Source of the DNA: JACKOD01 sp041591635
GTDB taxonomy: Bacteria > Pseudomonadota > Gammaproteobacteria > Pseudomonadales > Oleiphilaceae
NCBI GenBank assembly: GCA_041591635.1
Contig: JBFHRO010000147.1
Location: 1-8,218 of the forward strand
Direction: 5' to 3'
Length of the DNA stretch: 8,218 bases
Numbering within the stretch: the stretch's first letter is position 1; each line of letters begins with the position of its first letter. The notes beneath the pieces were generated by a model, which searched no databases, was not told where the DNA came from, and worked only from the letters and a program-made list of their open reading frames with translations. The translations under genes and the position numbers were made by a program. Shown here piece by piece: positions 1 through 6,471 of this stretch.

Positions 1-90
1 GATCGCATCACCCACCCGCAGAGCAGGCTTGCATTGCCGGTAACAGCTACCGCTACTCCCTAGAAAATCCGTCTTGCCCCTGCGCCAAGG
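1..90. other. Region downstream of fliJ, no gene supported
   Basis: No open frame here can be supported as a gene. Read on the minus strand it follows the fliJ stop. It contains a short possible hairpin (CGGTA at 38-42 pairing with TACCG at 48-52, 5-nt loop), but no T-run follows, so it is not a convincing terminator. An ATG on the minus strand near 32-34 lies too close to the edge to judge. Transcription may continue leftward into further flagellar or chemotaxis genes, but this is inference. Confidence 0.5.
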
Positions 91-528
91 TCAGGTACGC
101 CGCCGGGGGCGCTGGGCGGCTTCGTCGAGTTGCTGCTGGAGTTTTTTTTCTTCGGCGACGTTTTCTTCCACCCGGCAACGGTCGATGAAATCGCCCATGC
201 CTTTATGCCTGTTATGCAAATCAAGCCAGATGCCCTGATAGTGCAGCATTTGCCGCCGGGCGTTTTCGACCATCAGGGTTTGCTGCTCCAGTGCGCCGGC
301 GAGTTGGCCGAGAAATTTCTGGTAAGCCGTCAGTAACTGGGCCAGATTGGCGCCGCTGGTGCTGCCCCGCAGGTTGTCGAGGTAGGTTTGCTGATAGCCC
401 TTGAGGTCTTGCAGGCGTTGGGTTTGGGCATCGAGTTCCTGCTGCGCCCGCTGCAATTTCTGCAGTGCCGCCTCTTCCTTGCGGGCGGCCAGCTGCAACA
501 CTATCTGAAGTCGACTGGAGCGTTTCAC
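91..528 (-). CDS. fliJ: FliJ, flagellar export apparatus stalk/chaperone protein
   Basis: Soluble coiled-coil protein that inserts into the FliI hexamer like the gamma stalk of F-type ATPases and links it to the export gate protein FlhA (family knowledge). The 145-residue length fits the family. The sequence is almost entirely charged/Gln-rich helix, with an antiparallel coiled-coil pattern around residues 10-50 and 60-140, an AARKEEAA segment near residues 14-21, and a basic C-terminus (RPRRRT). The start codon is GTG (526-528). A GGAGA ribosome site lies 7 nt upstream (536-540), and no ATG occurs in frame nearby, so GTG is well supported. It follows fliI after a 49-nt gap and is the last gene visible in the operon. 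FliJ is poorly conserved in sequence, so the call rests on length, coiled coil and position after fliI. Confidence 0.9.
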   Translation of the reverse strand: MKRSSRLQIVLQLAARKEEAALQKLQRAQQELDAQTQRLQDLKGYQQTYLDNLRGSTSGANLAQLLTAYQKFLGQLAGALEQQTLMVENARRQMLHYQGIWLDLHNRHKGMGDFIDRCRVEENVAEEKKLQQQLDEAAQRPRRRT

Positions 529-577
529 GCTCGTTTCTCCCGATCAGGCCCGCGTTTACGAGGTTTGTTGTAATGCA

Positions 578-1945
578 TCAGCGTCGCCCGTCCCCGGCCG
601 CCGGTTTAACCGCCATGCCATCCATCAGTGCCTTGAAGTCGGCAGCACTGACCTCACGCGAGGCGGGCTCGTTCAGACCTTGCTGCAAAAAGGCACGCAT
701 CAGCGGCATTTTGGCAATCGCCAGATCAGTTTCAGGATCGGCCCCCTGCACATAGGCACCCACACTGATCAAATCCCGGCTTTGCTGATAGCGTGCATAG
801 AGTTGCTTGAAGCGCTGGGCATGGCGCAGATGCTCGGGCGACACCACGTGGGGCATGACCCGGCTGATCGAAGCTTCGATATTGATCGCAGGGTAATGCC
901 CTTCTTCGGCCAGACTGCGCGAGAGCACAATGTGGCCGTCAAGAATCGCCCGCGAGGCATCGGCAATCGGGTCTTGCTGATCGTCACCCTCGGTAAGCAC
1001 GGTGTAAAAGGCGGTAATGGAACCGCCCCCCGACTTGCCGTTACCGGCACGCTCAACCAGTTGGGGCAGTTTGGCAAACACCGAAGGGGGGTAGCCCTTG
1101 GTGGCCGGTGGCTCCCCCACTGCAAGGGCGATTTCCCGTTGCGCCTGCGCATAGCGGGTGAGCGAATCCATCAGCAACAGCACTTTTTTGCCCTGGTCGC
1201 GAAAATACTCGGCAATGCGCGTGGTCAACATGGAGGCACGCAACCGCATCAGGGGCGAATCATCGGCCGGCGAGGCCACCACCACCGAGCGCTTGAGGCC
1301 CTCGGGCCCCAGAATGTCTTCGATAAACTCCTTGACCTCCCGCCCCCGCTCGCCAATCAGCCCCACAATGGTGATGTCGGCATCGGTAAAACGGGTCATC
1401 ATCCCCAACAGCATACTCTTGCCCACGCCACTGCCGGCAAACAGCCCCAGCCGCTGGCCCACCCCTACTGCCAGCAGCGAATTGATGCAGCGAATACCCA
1501 CGTCGAGCGTCTCGCGGATGGGTGCCCGGTGCAGGGGATTGATAATGGCACCGTTGTAGGAAATATGGGCTTCGGGCTCCAGCGGGCCACGACCATCCAA
1601 AGGTTCGGCATTGCCGTTGAGTACCCGCCCGAGCAAATTGAACCCCACAGGTATCTGGCCCGCACTGGCCACCGGTGTCACCTTGGCACCCGGCTGCAGC
1701 CCCTCGACCGTGGTCAGGGGCATGAGAAACATGCGGCCTTCTTCAAACCCCACCACTTCGGCCTCGACGGCCGCCGAGCCGGTGCCCGAGATCAGGCAGC
1801 GGTCACCCACCATCATGGGGCAGCCTACGGCTTCCAGGGTCAGACCTATCATGCGCGTCAGGCGTCCGGTAACCTCGGGCATTACGGTGTCGGGCACAAA
1901 ACGCTGATAGTTTTTCAGCCGTTCAGGCAGGCTCAGACGGCTCAT
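578..1945 (-). CDS. fliI: FliI, flagellum-specific type III export ATPase
   Basis: Hexameric ATPase that powers or primes export of rod, hook and filament subunits at the cytoplasmic face of the basal body, together with FliH and FliJ. The protein is 455 residues, normal for the family. Visible motifs are Walker A GSGVGKS (171-177), the catalytic GERGRE segment (198-203, Glu199), Walker B ending in LLLMD (Asp260), the PPATKGYPPSVFAKLPQL block (279-296) typical of flagellar/type III ATPases, and SISR (359-362) with a likely arginine finger. Residues 1-100 form the N-terminal beta-barrel. The open frame extends 49 codons further upstream, but the ATG at 1943-1945 is preferred: it has a perfect GGAGG 6 nt upstream, gives the usual FliI N-terminus, and the extension is Arg-rich shadow inside fliH. 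It overlaps the fliH end by 23 nt, suggesting translational coupling. Confidence 0.97.
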   Translation of the reverse strand: MSRLSLPERLKNYQRFVPDTVMPEVTGRLTRMIGLTLEAVGCPMMVGDRCLISGTGSAAVEAEVVGFEEGRMFLMPLTTVEGLQPGAKVTPVASAGQIPVGFNLLGRVLNGNAEPLDGRGPLEPEAHISYNGAIINPLHRAPIRETLDVGIRCINSLLAVGVGQRLGLFAGSGVGKSMLLGMMTRFTDADITIVGLIGERGREVKEFIEDILGPEGLKRSVVVASPADDSPLMRLRASMLTTRIAEYFRDQGKKVLLLMDSLTRYAQAQREIALAVGEPPATKGYPPSVFAKLPQLVERAGNGKSGGGSITAFYTVLTEGDDQQDPIADASRAILDGHIVLSRSLAEEGHYPAINIEASISRVMPHVVSPEHLRHAQRFKQLYARYQQSRDLISVGAYVQGADPETDLAIAKMPLMRAFLQQGLNEPASREVSAADFKALMDGMAVKPAAGDGRR

Positions 1946-2924
1946 GGCCAGCCTCCGGCTCGTTTGGGCTGTTTTCGGCGCTATCCTGCTCCGGTTCCGG
2001 CACGGCCACTTGCGGTGAAGGCGCTGTCGCCCCGGCAGGCTTGCGTGTTTCCGGCTTGGGCGAAGCCGGCGGCGCAGGCTCCAGCGGCACATTGAGCAAA
2101 TCGGTATGAAAGTCGGTCATCTCCCCCATGGCATCGGTAAGGTCGGGGGTTTCGTTCGGGGCGGTATTGGAGATGTGGCGATCCAGCATTTGCTGCACCA
2201 CCTTCTGAAAGCGTTTTTCGACCGTGAAATCAATCAGGCTGTGCTGGGTTTCGACCTTGCACCCGCCGGGCAGAATGCTCTCGCTGAGCTTGACTGCCGC
2301 CGGCGCCTGCAATTGATCCAGCACGGGCTTGATCCAGGGTTCATCACTGGGGTGGATCGACAGTCGCACATTTTCCCGGGTGGATGGCAGTACCGCCAGC
2401 GCATCCCTGACCACCCCGGCAATCTGGCGGCTGTCGATTTGCAGCTCGCGCTGGGTCACCGCCCGGCTGATCGCAAGCACCAGATTCAACAGGGCTTCCT
2501 CGATTTCGTCTTCGTGCAGGCGAATCGGTTCAAGCAAGGCTTCCATCAGGCTTTCAAGGCGTTTTATCTGGGTGTCTATTTCCTGTTGGCGCGCCTGCTG
2601 GGCCTGCTCGCGGCCTTCTTGCTGACCTTGCGCCTTGCCTTCGGCATAACCGCTTTCATGGCCTTGCGCATGGCCTTTTTGCAGCCCTTCGGCGTGCCCG
2701 GCTTCAAACCCCTGTTTACGCCCGTCTTCCAGCCCCTCGCTGAAGGCCGCCTGACGGATGTCCTCCAGCTCGGCGGCCGTCAAAGGCTTGACGGCGGGCT
2801 CCGTCACCTCGGCCTCTTTTCGCCTGGCGGGCGTTTCGTTACCGGCTTCATCCAAAAGCGGCAGCTCCCATCGTTCATAGGCGGTAAGTTGTTCGACAGG
2901 AATGCGCTCGGGATTTTTTTTCAT
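1923..2924 (-). CDS. fliH: FliH, flagellar export ATPase regulator (long form)
   Basis: FliH dimers bind and restrain FliI and tether it to the C-ring and FlhA (family knowledge). This protein has 333 residues, far longer than the roughly 230-270 common in the family. Residues 14-24 (TAYERWELPLL) match the Trp-containing N-terminal segment used for docking. Residues 64-104 carry eleven glycines at exact four-residue spacing, an extended form of the family's GxxxG helix-dimer repeat. Residues 110-250 are the coiled-coil and FliI-binding domain, with the conserved DFTVEKRF segment at 232-239. Residues 251-333 form a Pro/Glu/Ala-rich, probably disordered tail. The ATG at 2922-2924 has no good ribosome site (nearest GAG is 14 nt away), and a TGA six codons upstream limits any extension. 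It ends inside fliI. Confidence 0.93.
   Translation of the reverse strand: MKKNPERIPVEQLTAYERWELPLLDEAGNETPARRKEAEVTEPAVKPLTAAELEDIRQAAFSEGLEDGRKQGFEAGHAEGLQKGHAQGHESGYAEGKAQGQQEGREQAQQARQQEIDTQIKRLESLMEALLEPIRLHEDEIEEALLNLVLAISRAVTQRELQIDSRQIAGVVRDALAVLPSTRENVRLSIHPSDEPWIKPVLDQLQAPAAVKLSESILPGGCKVETQHSLIDFTVEKRFQKVVQQMLDRHISNTAPNETPDLTDAMGEMTDFHTDLLNVPLEPAPPASPKPETRKPAGATAPSPQVAVPEPEQDSAENSPNEPEAGHEPSEPA
1952..1956 (-). promoter_or_regulatory. Shine-Dalgarno site of fliI
   Basis: GGAGG on the minus strand, 6 nt before the ATG at 1943-1945 and lying inside the 3' end of fliH. It decides the fliI start over an in-frame ATG 147 nt further upstream. Confidence 0.85.
2613..2735 (-). repeat. GxxxG tandem repeat within fliH
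   Basis: This segment encodes FliH residues 64-104, where glycine occurs at 64, 68, 72 and every fourth residue to 104 without a miss: eleven glycines and ten consecutive GxxxG units. The spacer residues are mostly Ala, Gln, Glu, Lys and His. In the family such repeats form a helix-helix dimer interface. At the DNA level it is a degenerate 12-bp periodicity, which could change length by slippage or recombination. Confidence 0.9.
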
Positions 2925-3012
2925 GAATTTTGTGGCATCTCAAGGAATGGGAAGGTCACTACATCCGTGCCCTTTGCCATCCGTGGCGCACAGGGCAAGG
3001 CAGGCTTCCATG
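2925..3012 (-). other. fliG-fliH intergenic gap with nested stem-loop
   Basis: An 88-nt spacer in an operon where two other junctions overlap. It can fold as outer arms TGCCCT (2968-2973) and AGGGCA (2992-2997), then inner arms GCCA (2976-2979) and TGGC (2984-2987) around a 4-nt loop. The octamer CATCCGTG occurs twice, at 2962-2969 and 2978-2985, so the second copy sits in the inner hairpin. No T-run follows, so it does not look like a terminator. A role in mRNA processing or stability is only inference. Confidence 0.5.
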
Positions 3013-4047
3013 CTACAGCATTTCTTCGCCCGAACCACCCAGGACAATTTCGCCGGCATCGGCCAGACGCCGTGCAATGGTGAGGATTTCCTTTTGGGCA
3101 GCCTCGACCTCCGACAGCTTCACCGGGCCCTTGGCTTCAAGATCATCACGCAGCATCTCTGCCGCACGCTTGGACATGTTCTTGAAGATCTTTTCTTTCA
3201 GTTCTTCGTCCGAGCCCTTGAGCGCCAGAATCAGGATATCCGAACTGACCTCGCGCAGCAGTACCTGAATGCCCCGGTCGTCCACATCCTTGAGGTTGTC
3301 GAACACGAACATCAGATCTTCGATCTCGGTTCCCAGGTCGGCATCCACTTCCTTGATGCTTTCCATCAACTCGCTTTCGATACTGCTTTCCATATAGTTC
3401 ATGATATCGGCGGCACACTTGACGCCACCGATCTTGCTGGTTTTGGCCGAAGAACTGCCCGAGAACTGCCGTTCCAGAATGTTGTTGAGTTCCTGCAAGG
3501 CCTGGGGCTGCACGGTTTCGAGGGCTGCCACCCGCATGATCACATCAAGGCGCACCTTTTCATCAAAGTTGCTCAACACCTCGGCGGCCTGATCAGAATC
3601 GAGATAGGACACCACAATGGCCTGAATCTGCGGGTGCTCATAGCGAATGATGTCGGACACCGAACGCGGCTCCATCCACTTGAGGGTATCCAGGCCCGTG
3701 GTATTGCCCCCCACCAGAATCCGGTCGATCAGGCTGGCGGCCTTGTCTTCTCCCAACGCCTGGGTCAGCATGGCGCGAATGTAGTCATCGGCGCCGATAC
3801 CCAGCCCCGTCTGCCCACCAACGGCTTCGAGAAACTCGGCCGTTACAGCCTCCACATCGCCCTGGGCAACATCGTGCAACTGGGCCATGGCGGTGCCTAC
3901 CCGCTGCACTTCCTTGGGCCCCATGTGTTTGAGTACGGCGGCCGCGTCGGCCTCCCCCAGCGACATCAGCAAAATGGCCGAGGCTTCAAGGCGCGTGATT
4001 TTCTTGAGTTGTTTTTTTTCCGGAGTTGCCGGTGACTGCTCAGGCAT
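3013..4047 (-). CDS. fliG: FliG, flagellar motor switch/rotor protein
   Basis: Rotor protein of the C-ring: its N-domain binds FliF, its middle domain FliM, and its C-domain meets the MotA stator to generate torque. The length of 344 residues is typical. Seen here are the N-domain (about 15-105, starting ITRLEASAILLMSLGE), the middle-domain EHPQ motif (137-140), the flexible GG linker at 207-208 followed by the GGxxxAAxI helix, the MFVF motif (246-249), and the charged torque helix with DDRGIQ (256-261), LLRE (263-266) and KRAAEMLRDDLE (293-304). The first residues (2-16) are a variable polar extension. The start ATG at 4045-4047 overlaps the fliF stop by 8 nt. The ribosome site is weak (TGGG about 10 nt upstream), so translation is probably coupled to fliF. 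The stop is TAG, in contrast to TGA in most neighbours. Confidence 0.98.
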   Translation of the reverse strand: MPEQSPATPEKKQLKKITRLEASAILLMSLGEADAAAVLKHMGPKEVQRVGTAMAQLHDVAQGDVEAVTAEFLEAVGGQTGLGIGADDYIRAMLTQALGEDKAASLIDRILVGGNTTGLDTLKWMEPRSVSDIIRYEHPQIQAIVVSYLDSDQAAEVLSNFDEKVRLDVIMRVAALETVQPQALQELNNILERQFSGSSSAKTSKIGGVKCAADIMNYMESSIESELMESIKEVDADLGTEIEDLMFVFDNLKDVDDRGIQVLLREVSSDILILALKGSDEELKEKIFKNMSKRAAEMLRDDLEAKGPVKLSEVEAAQKEILTIARRLADAGEIVLGGSGEEML

Positions 4048-5758
4048 CTGAATTTACCCACTGTCTAAGAACCTGCGCCACCCGGGCCGGATCTTCTGCG
4101 ATCAGACCCTTGAGGGCATTGACCTGTCTATCATACCCCTCGGAAGCACCCGGCAACAGGAACTCCTCGCCAGCGCCCAGGCTCACGCCGCCTTCCAGTC
4201 CTTCGCCAATACGGTCAAGCTCGGCCAGGCCTTCTTCATCGCCCGCCAGGGCCAGTTCCTTGGCCTGTTGACCACTTTGCGTCAGATTCTTGATGGTGGG
4301 GCGCAGCAATCCGAATACCAGTGCCAGGATCACGATGCCCGCCATCACCGGCTTCATTTTTTCCCAGAACCAGGGCTGCTCCCATAAAGGTACGTCTTCG
4401 CTAAGCATAGTTTCTTCCGGCGCAAAGGGGGTATTAATCACGTTGACGCTGTCACCCCGCACCGCCGAGTAGCCTACGGCATTGCGCACCAGCAAGGTCA
4501 GGCGCTCCAGTTCGGCATCGGACCAGGGCGTGAACACCACTTTGCCCGTGGCAGGATCGACCCGGCGAATATCATCCACGGCCACGGCCACCGTCAAACG
4601 TTTGACGCGCCCCTTCTGGTGCCGGGTGTAGCTGACGGTTCGATCGACTTCGTAATTGCGGGTGGTTTGCCGGCGCGAATCGGTAATCTTGGCAGCCTCT
4701 TCGCCCTCGCCCTTGGCCACTTCAGGAACCGTTGCCTTGCCGGGCGGCTGGTTTGACAGCGCCCCCGGTACACCGCCAAGTGCGCCGCCGGCGCGGCGTT
4801 CATCCAGCGCCTGCTCGCTGCGCAGCGCTTGCTGATCGGGGTTGTACAACTCCTCGGCCTGCTCGACCGCATTAAAGTCCACTTCGGCTGATACTTCGGA
4901 GCGGAACCGTCCGGTGCCGATCACAGGATCAAGAATGCTTGCAATGCGACCATTGAGCACCCCTTCGAGCTTGCGGGTGTATTCAAACTCGCGCGATACC
5001 ATGCGGTCTTCGTCGGTGTCATCGTTGCGCGACAGCAGATTGCCACGCTGATCCACCACGGTGACATCCTTCTTGTCCATCTCGGGCACGCTGCTGGCAA
5101 TCAGGTTGACGATGGAGGATACCTGCTCCCGCCCGACCTCTTGTCCGGCATACACCTCCACAAACACCGAAGCGGTGGGCTTGCGGTTGTCACGTACGAA
5201 TACCGATCGCTTGGGTATCGCCAGATGTACTCTGGCGCTCTTGATGGGGCGCATGCTGGTAATGGTCCGGGCAAGTTCGCCTTCGAGGCCGCGGCGAAAC
5301 CGGGCCGATTCCATAAACTGGCTGGTGCCCAGGGCCTGTTCCTGCTCGAGTAACTCAAACCCCACGGTCTTGTCCTGGGTAATGCCGGCCGAGGCCAGTT
5401 TCAGGCGGGCCCGATACACATCGTCGGTTTCCACCAGCACCAGCCCGGTTTTGGGTTCAATCTTGAAATTGATGTCATTTTGCTGCAACAAGGTGGTGAT
5501 CTGCTCCACATCCATGTTGTGCAGATTCCCCATCAAGGGTTGATAGTCGGGAGTCTGAGACCAAAGCACCACCGCGAACCCCAGTGCAACACTGGCGGCT
5601 AACCCCACCATCAGGCCAATCTGGCGCATCAGGGTCAGTTTATTGAACCCCAGCACCATTTCGTTTTCGACCGTCGCCACATCGGACTGGGCCGCATCAA
5701 GCCCCCCCAGAGTGGCGGGGGTATTCATATCCGCGGTGGTTGCAGGAACACTTGCCAT
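4040..5758 (-). CDS. fliF: FliF, flagellar MS-ring protein
   Basis: Inner-membrane protein that assembles the MS ring, the base on which rod, export gate and C-ring are built. The 572-residue length is normal. There is a cytoplasmic N-tail to about residue 45, membrane segment 1 around 47-67, and periplasmic ring-building domains around 70-445, including the conserved ARVHLAIPKRSVFVRD stretch (175-190) and the proline/glycine-rich GGVPGALSNQPPGK loop (328-341). Membrane segment 2 is around 469-486. The acidic cytoplasmic tail ends in the FliG-binding helix (about 542-569, YDRQVNAL and VAQVLRQWVN). The ATG at 5756-5758 is preceded by two AAGG motifs, 2 and 9 nt upstream, the latter well placed. 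It follows fliE after 68 nt and overlaps fliG by 8 nt. Confidence 0.98.
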   Translation of the reverse strand: MASVPATTADMNTPATLGGLDAAQSDVATVENEMVLGFNKLTLMRQIGLMVGLAASVALGFAVVLWSQTPDYQPLMGNLHNMDVEQITTLLQQNDINFKIEPKTGLVLVETDDVYRARLKLASAGITQDKTVGFELLEQEQALGTSQFMESARFRRGLEGELARTITSMRPIKSARVHLAIPKRSVFVRDNRKPTASVFVEVYAGQEVGREQVSSIVNLIASSVPEMDKKDVTVVDQRGNLLSRNDDTDEDRMVSREFEYTRKLEGVLNGRIASILDPVIGTGRFRSEVSAEVDFNAVEQAEELYNPDQQALRSEQALDERRAGGALGGVPGALSNQPPGKATVPEVAKGEGEEAAKITDSRRQTTRNYEVDRTVSYTRHQKGRVKRLTVAVAVDDIRRVDPATGKVVFTPWSDAELERLTLLVRNAVGYSAVRGDSVNVINTPFAPEETMLSEDVPLWEQPWFWEKMKPVMAGIVILALVFGLLRPTIKNLTQSGQQAKELALAGDEEGLAELDRIGEGLEGGVSLGAGEEFLLPGASEGYDRQVNALKGLIAEDPARVAQVLRQWVNSDA

Positions 5759-5782
5759 AACCTTTTACCTTTTTTGCACACT

Positions 5783-5802
5783 GCCAGCCCGAACGGGAAG
5801 GC
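5783..5802 (-). other. Imperfect stem-loop between fliE and fliF
   Basis: Within the 68-nt fliE-fliF spacer (5759-5826), GCC (5783-5785) and CCC (5788-5790) can pair with GGG (5795-5797) and GGC (5800-5802) around a GAAC loop, with a 2x2 internal loop. No T-run follows on the minus strand, so it is not a terminator. It is weak and may be chance. Confidence 0.25.
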
Positions 5803-5826
5803 CAGTAACTCATTGCGTTCGTTGCC

Positions 5827-6201
5827 TTAGACCGGCATCTTCATAATGTCTTCGTAGGCCTGAACGACCTTGTTGCGCACCTGTGTGAGGGCCTGAAACG
5901 AGACCGACGCCTTCTGCGACTGAATCATGACCCGTGTCAGATCCACATTGGGGTCACCCTGCTCATAGGCGGTTGCGGCGGCGCTGGCCTGCATCTGATT
6001 GTTGTTGACCGCATTCACCGCCTGACTGAAGAGCGCGCCAAAGCTTGGTGTGGTCTGGGTGGGGGCGATTCTGTTGACGTCTCGTGGCGATATTTCGTTA
6101 TCGACACGCTCGGGCTGGCGCAGCTGCGCCTTCATGGCCCGCATTTGGGCCAGTACGCTGTTAATGTCGGCACGATCACCGATGGAATTGATACCTGACA
6201 T
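5827..6201 (-). CDS. fliE: FliE, flagellar basal-body rod/MS-ring junction protein
   Basis: Small exported protein that joins the FliF ring to the proximal rod and is among the first substrates of the export gate. It has 124 residues, somewhat longer than the usual 100-110 because of a polar N-terminal section (about residues 1-50). The family core is clear from about residue 53: FGALFSQAVNAVN, then VDLTRVMIQSQKASVSFQAL, and the C-terminal VRNKVVQAYEDIMKM. No signal peptide is seen, as expected for a type III substrate. The ATG at 6199-6201 has a strong ribosome site (AGGAG 7 nt upstream, at 6209-6213). It is the first gene of the operon, downstream of the predicted sigma-54 promoter. The stop is TAA. 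Confidence 0.97.
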   Translation of the reverse strand: MSGINSIGDRADINSVLAQMRAMKAQLRQPERVDNEISPRDVNRIAPTQTTPSFGALFSQAVNAVNNNQMQASAAATAYEQGDPNVDLTRVMIQSQKASVSFQALTQVRNKVVQAYEDIMKMPV

Positions 6202-6274
6202 AAGACCTCTCCTGTCAAACTCGGGTTCGGGGTTGCGCGTGCGACACGGACTTCAGGGCCCGTGTTCTCTAAAG

Positions 6275-6290
6275 CGTCAACAACCCGACG
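6275..6290. promoter_or_regulatory. Possible FleQ-like site in the fliE leader
   Basis: The imperfect inverted repeat CGTC-N8-GACG contains GTCAACAACCCGAC. This agrees at 10 of 14 positions with the FleQ consensus as I recall it, GTCAATAAATTGAC, including both outer GTC/GAC arms. It lies about 25-40 nt downstream of the predicted transcription start. FleQ is known to bind downstream of the start at the fliE promoter of Pseudomonas aeruginosa, so the position is plausible, but the central AT-rich part is poorly matched. Confidence 0.35.
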
Positions 6291-6325
6291 AAATTTGCAG
6301 CTGAACTACTGTTAGGAGGGTAATA

Positions 6326-6341
6326 AGCAGAAAACAGGCCA
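6326..6341 (-). promoter_or_regulatory. Sigma-54 (RpoN) promoter for the fliE operon
   Basis: The minus strand reads TGGCCTGTTTTCTGCT, against the consensus TGGCACG-N4-TTGCW. The invariant GG (6339-6340) and GC (6327-6328) are separated by exactly 10 nt; TGGC, the G at consensus position 7, one T of the -12 element and the final W all match. Transcription would begin near 6315, giving a leader of about 114 nt to fliE. Sigma-54 control of fliE operons is established in polarly flagellated Pseudomonas and Vibrio. An inverted repeat GGCCA-ACA-TGGCC (6337-6349) overlaps the -24 element. Confidence 0.75.
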
Positions 6342-6396
6342 ACATGGCCGATTTGGCAGAACACCAGAATAAATAACAGGAGAAAGACACAGGCAC

Positions 6397-6422
6397 GCGC
6401 CGGCGCCGTGACGACAAGGTCA
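6397..6422. promoter_or_regulatory. Palindromes upstream of the fliE promoter
   Basis: Two symmetric elements sit side by side about 55-80 nt upstream of the -24 element, a normal distance for an enhancer used by an NtrC-class activator. They are a perfect 10-bp palindrome GCGCCGGCGC (6397-6406) and TGAC-N6-GTCA (6409-6422). No binding protein can be assigned from sequence alone. Confidence 0.25.
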
Positions 6423-6436
6423 AACGAAAGGCCTGA

Positions 6437-6471
6437 AAGCAAAAAGCAGCGGGAGCACCCGCAGGTGCTCC
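6437..6471 (-). terminator. Rho-independent-type terminator after fleR
   Basis: On the minus strand, GGAGCACC and GGTGCTCC pair perfectly (8 bp, 6452-6459 with 6464-6471) around a 4-nt TGCG loop. The stem is followed by CGCTGC and then TTTTTGCTTT. The T-run starts about 6 nt after the stem, slightly further than ideal. It lies 36 nt after the fleR stop and before the fliE promoter, where a terminator is expected. Confidence 0.7.

Noticed and set aside
578..2092. Longer 504-residue form of FliI starting at 2092
   Set aside because: The extra 49 residues are Arg-rich out-of-frame fliH sequence. The ATG at 1945 has a perfect GGAGG and matches normal FliI length.
680..2095. 471-codon open frame on the plus strand opposite fliI
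   Set aside because: It is antisense to a fully conserved ATPase, is rich in His/Arg/Gln/Gly without a recognisable domain, and reflects low stop frequency opposite a GC-rich gene.
2940..3011. 23-codon Cys-containing small frame in the fliG-fliH gap, in frame with fliH and ending at the TGA just before it
   Set aside because: The ribosome site is weak and the length is trivial. FliH already has its usual N-terminal segment without this extension, so readthrough is not needed. It could be revisited if relatives conserve it.
2106..3083. 325-codon plus-strand frame opposite fliH, with hydrophobic Leu/Phe stretches
   Set aside because: The hydrophobic runs are the complement of Glu/Gln/Lys-rich coiled-coil and GxxxG codons of fliH. 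No ribosome site or family resemblance is seen.
2902..4035. 377-codon plus-strand frame opposite fliG
   Set aside because: Entirely the shadow of conserved fliG, with His-rich composition typical of antisense frames.
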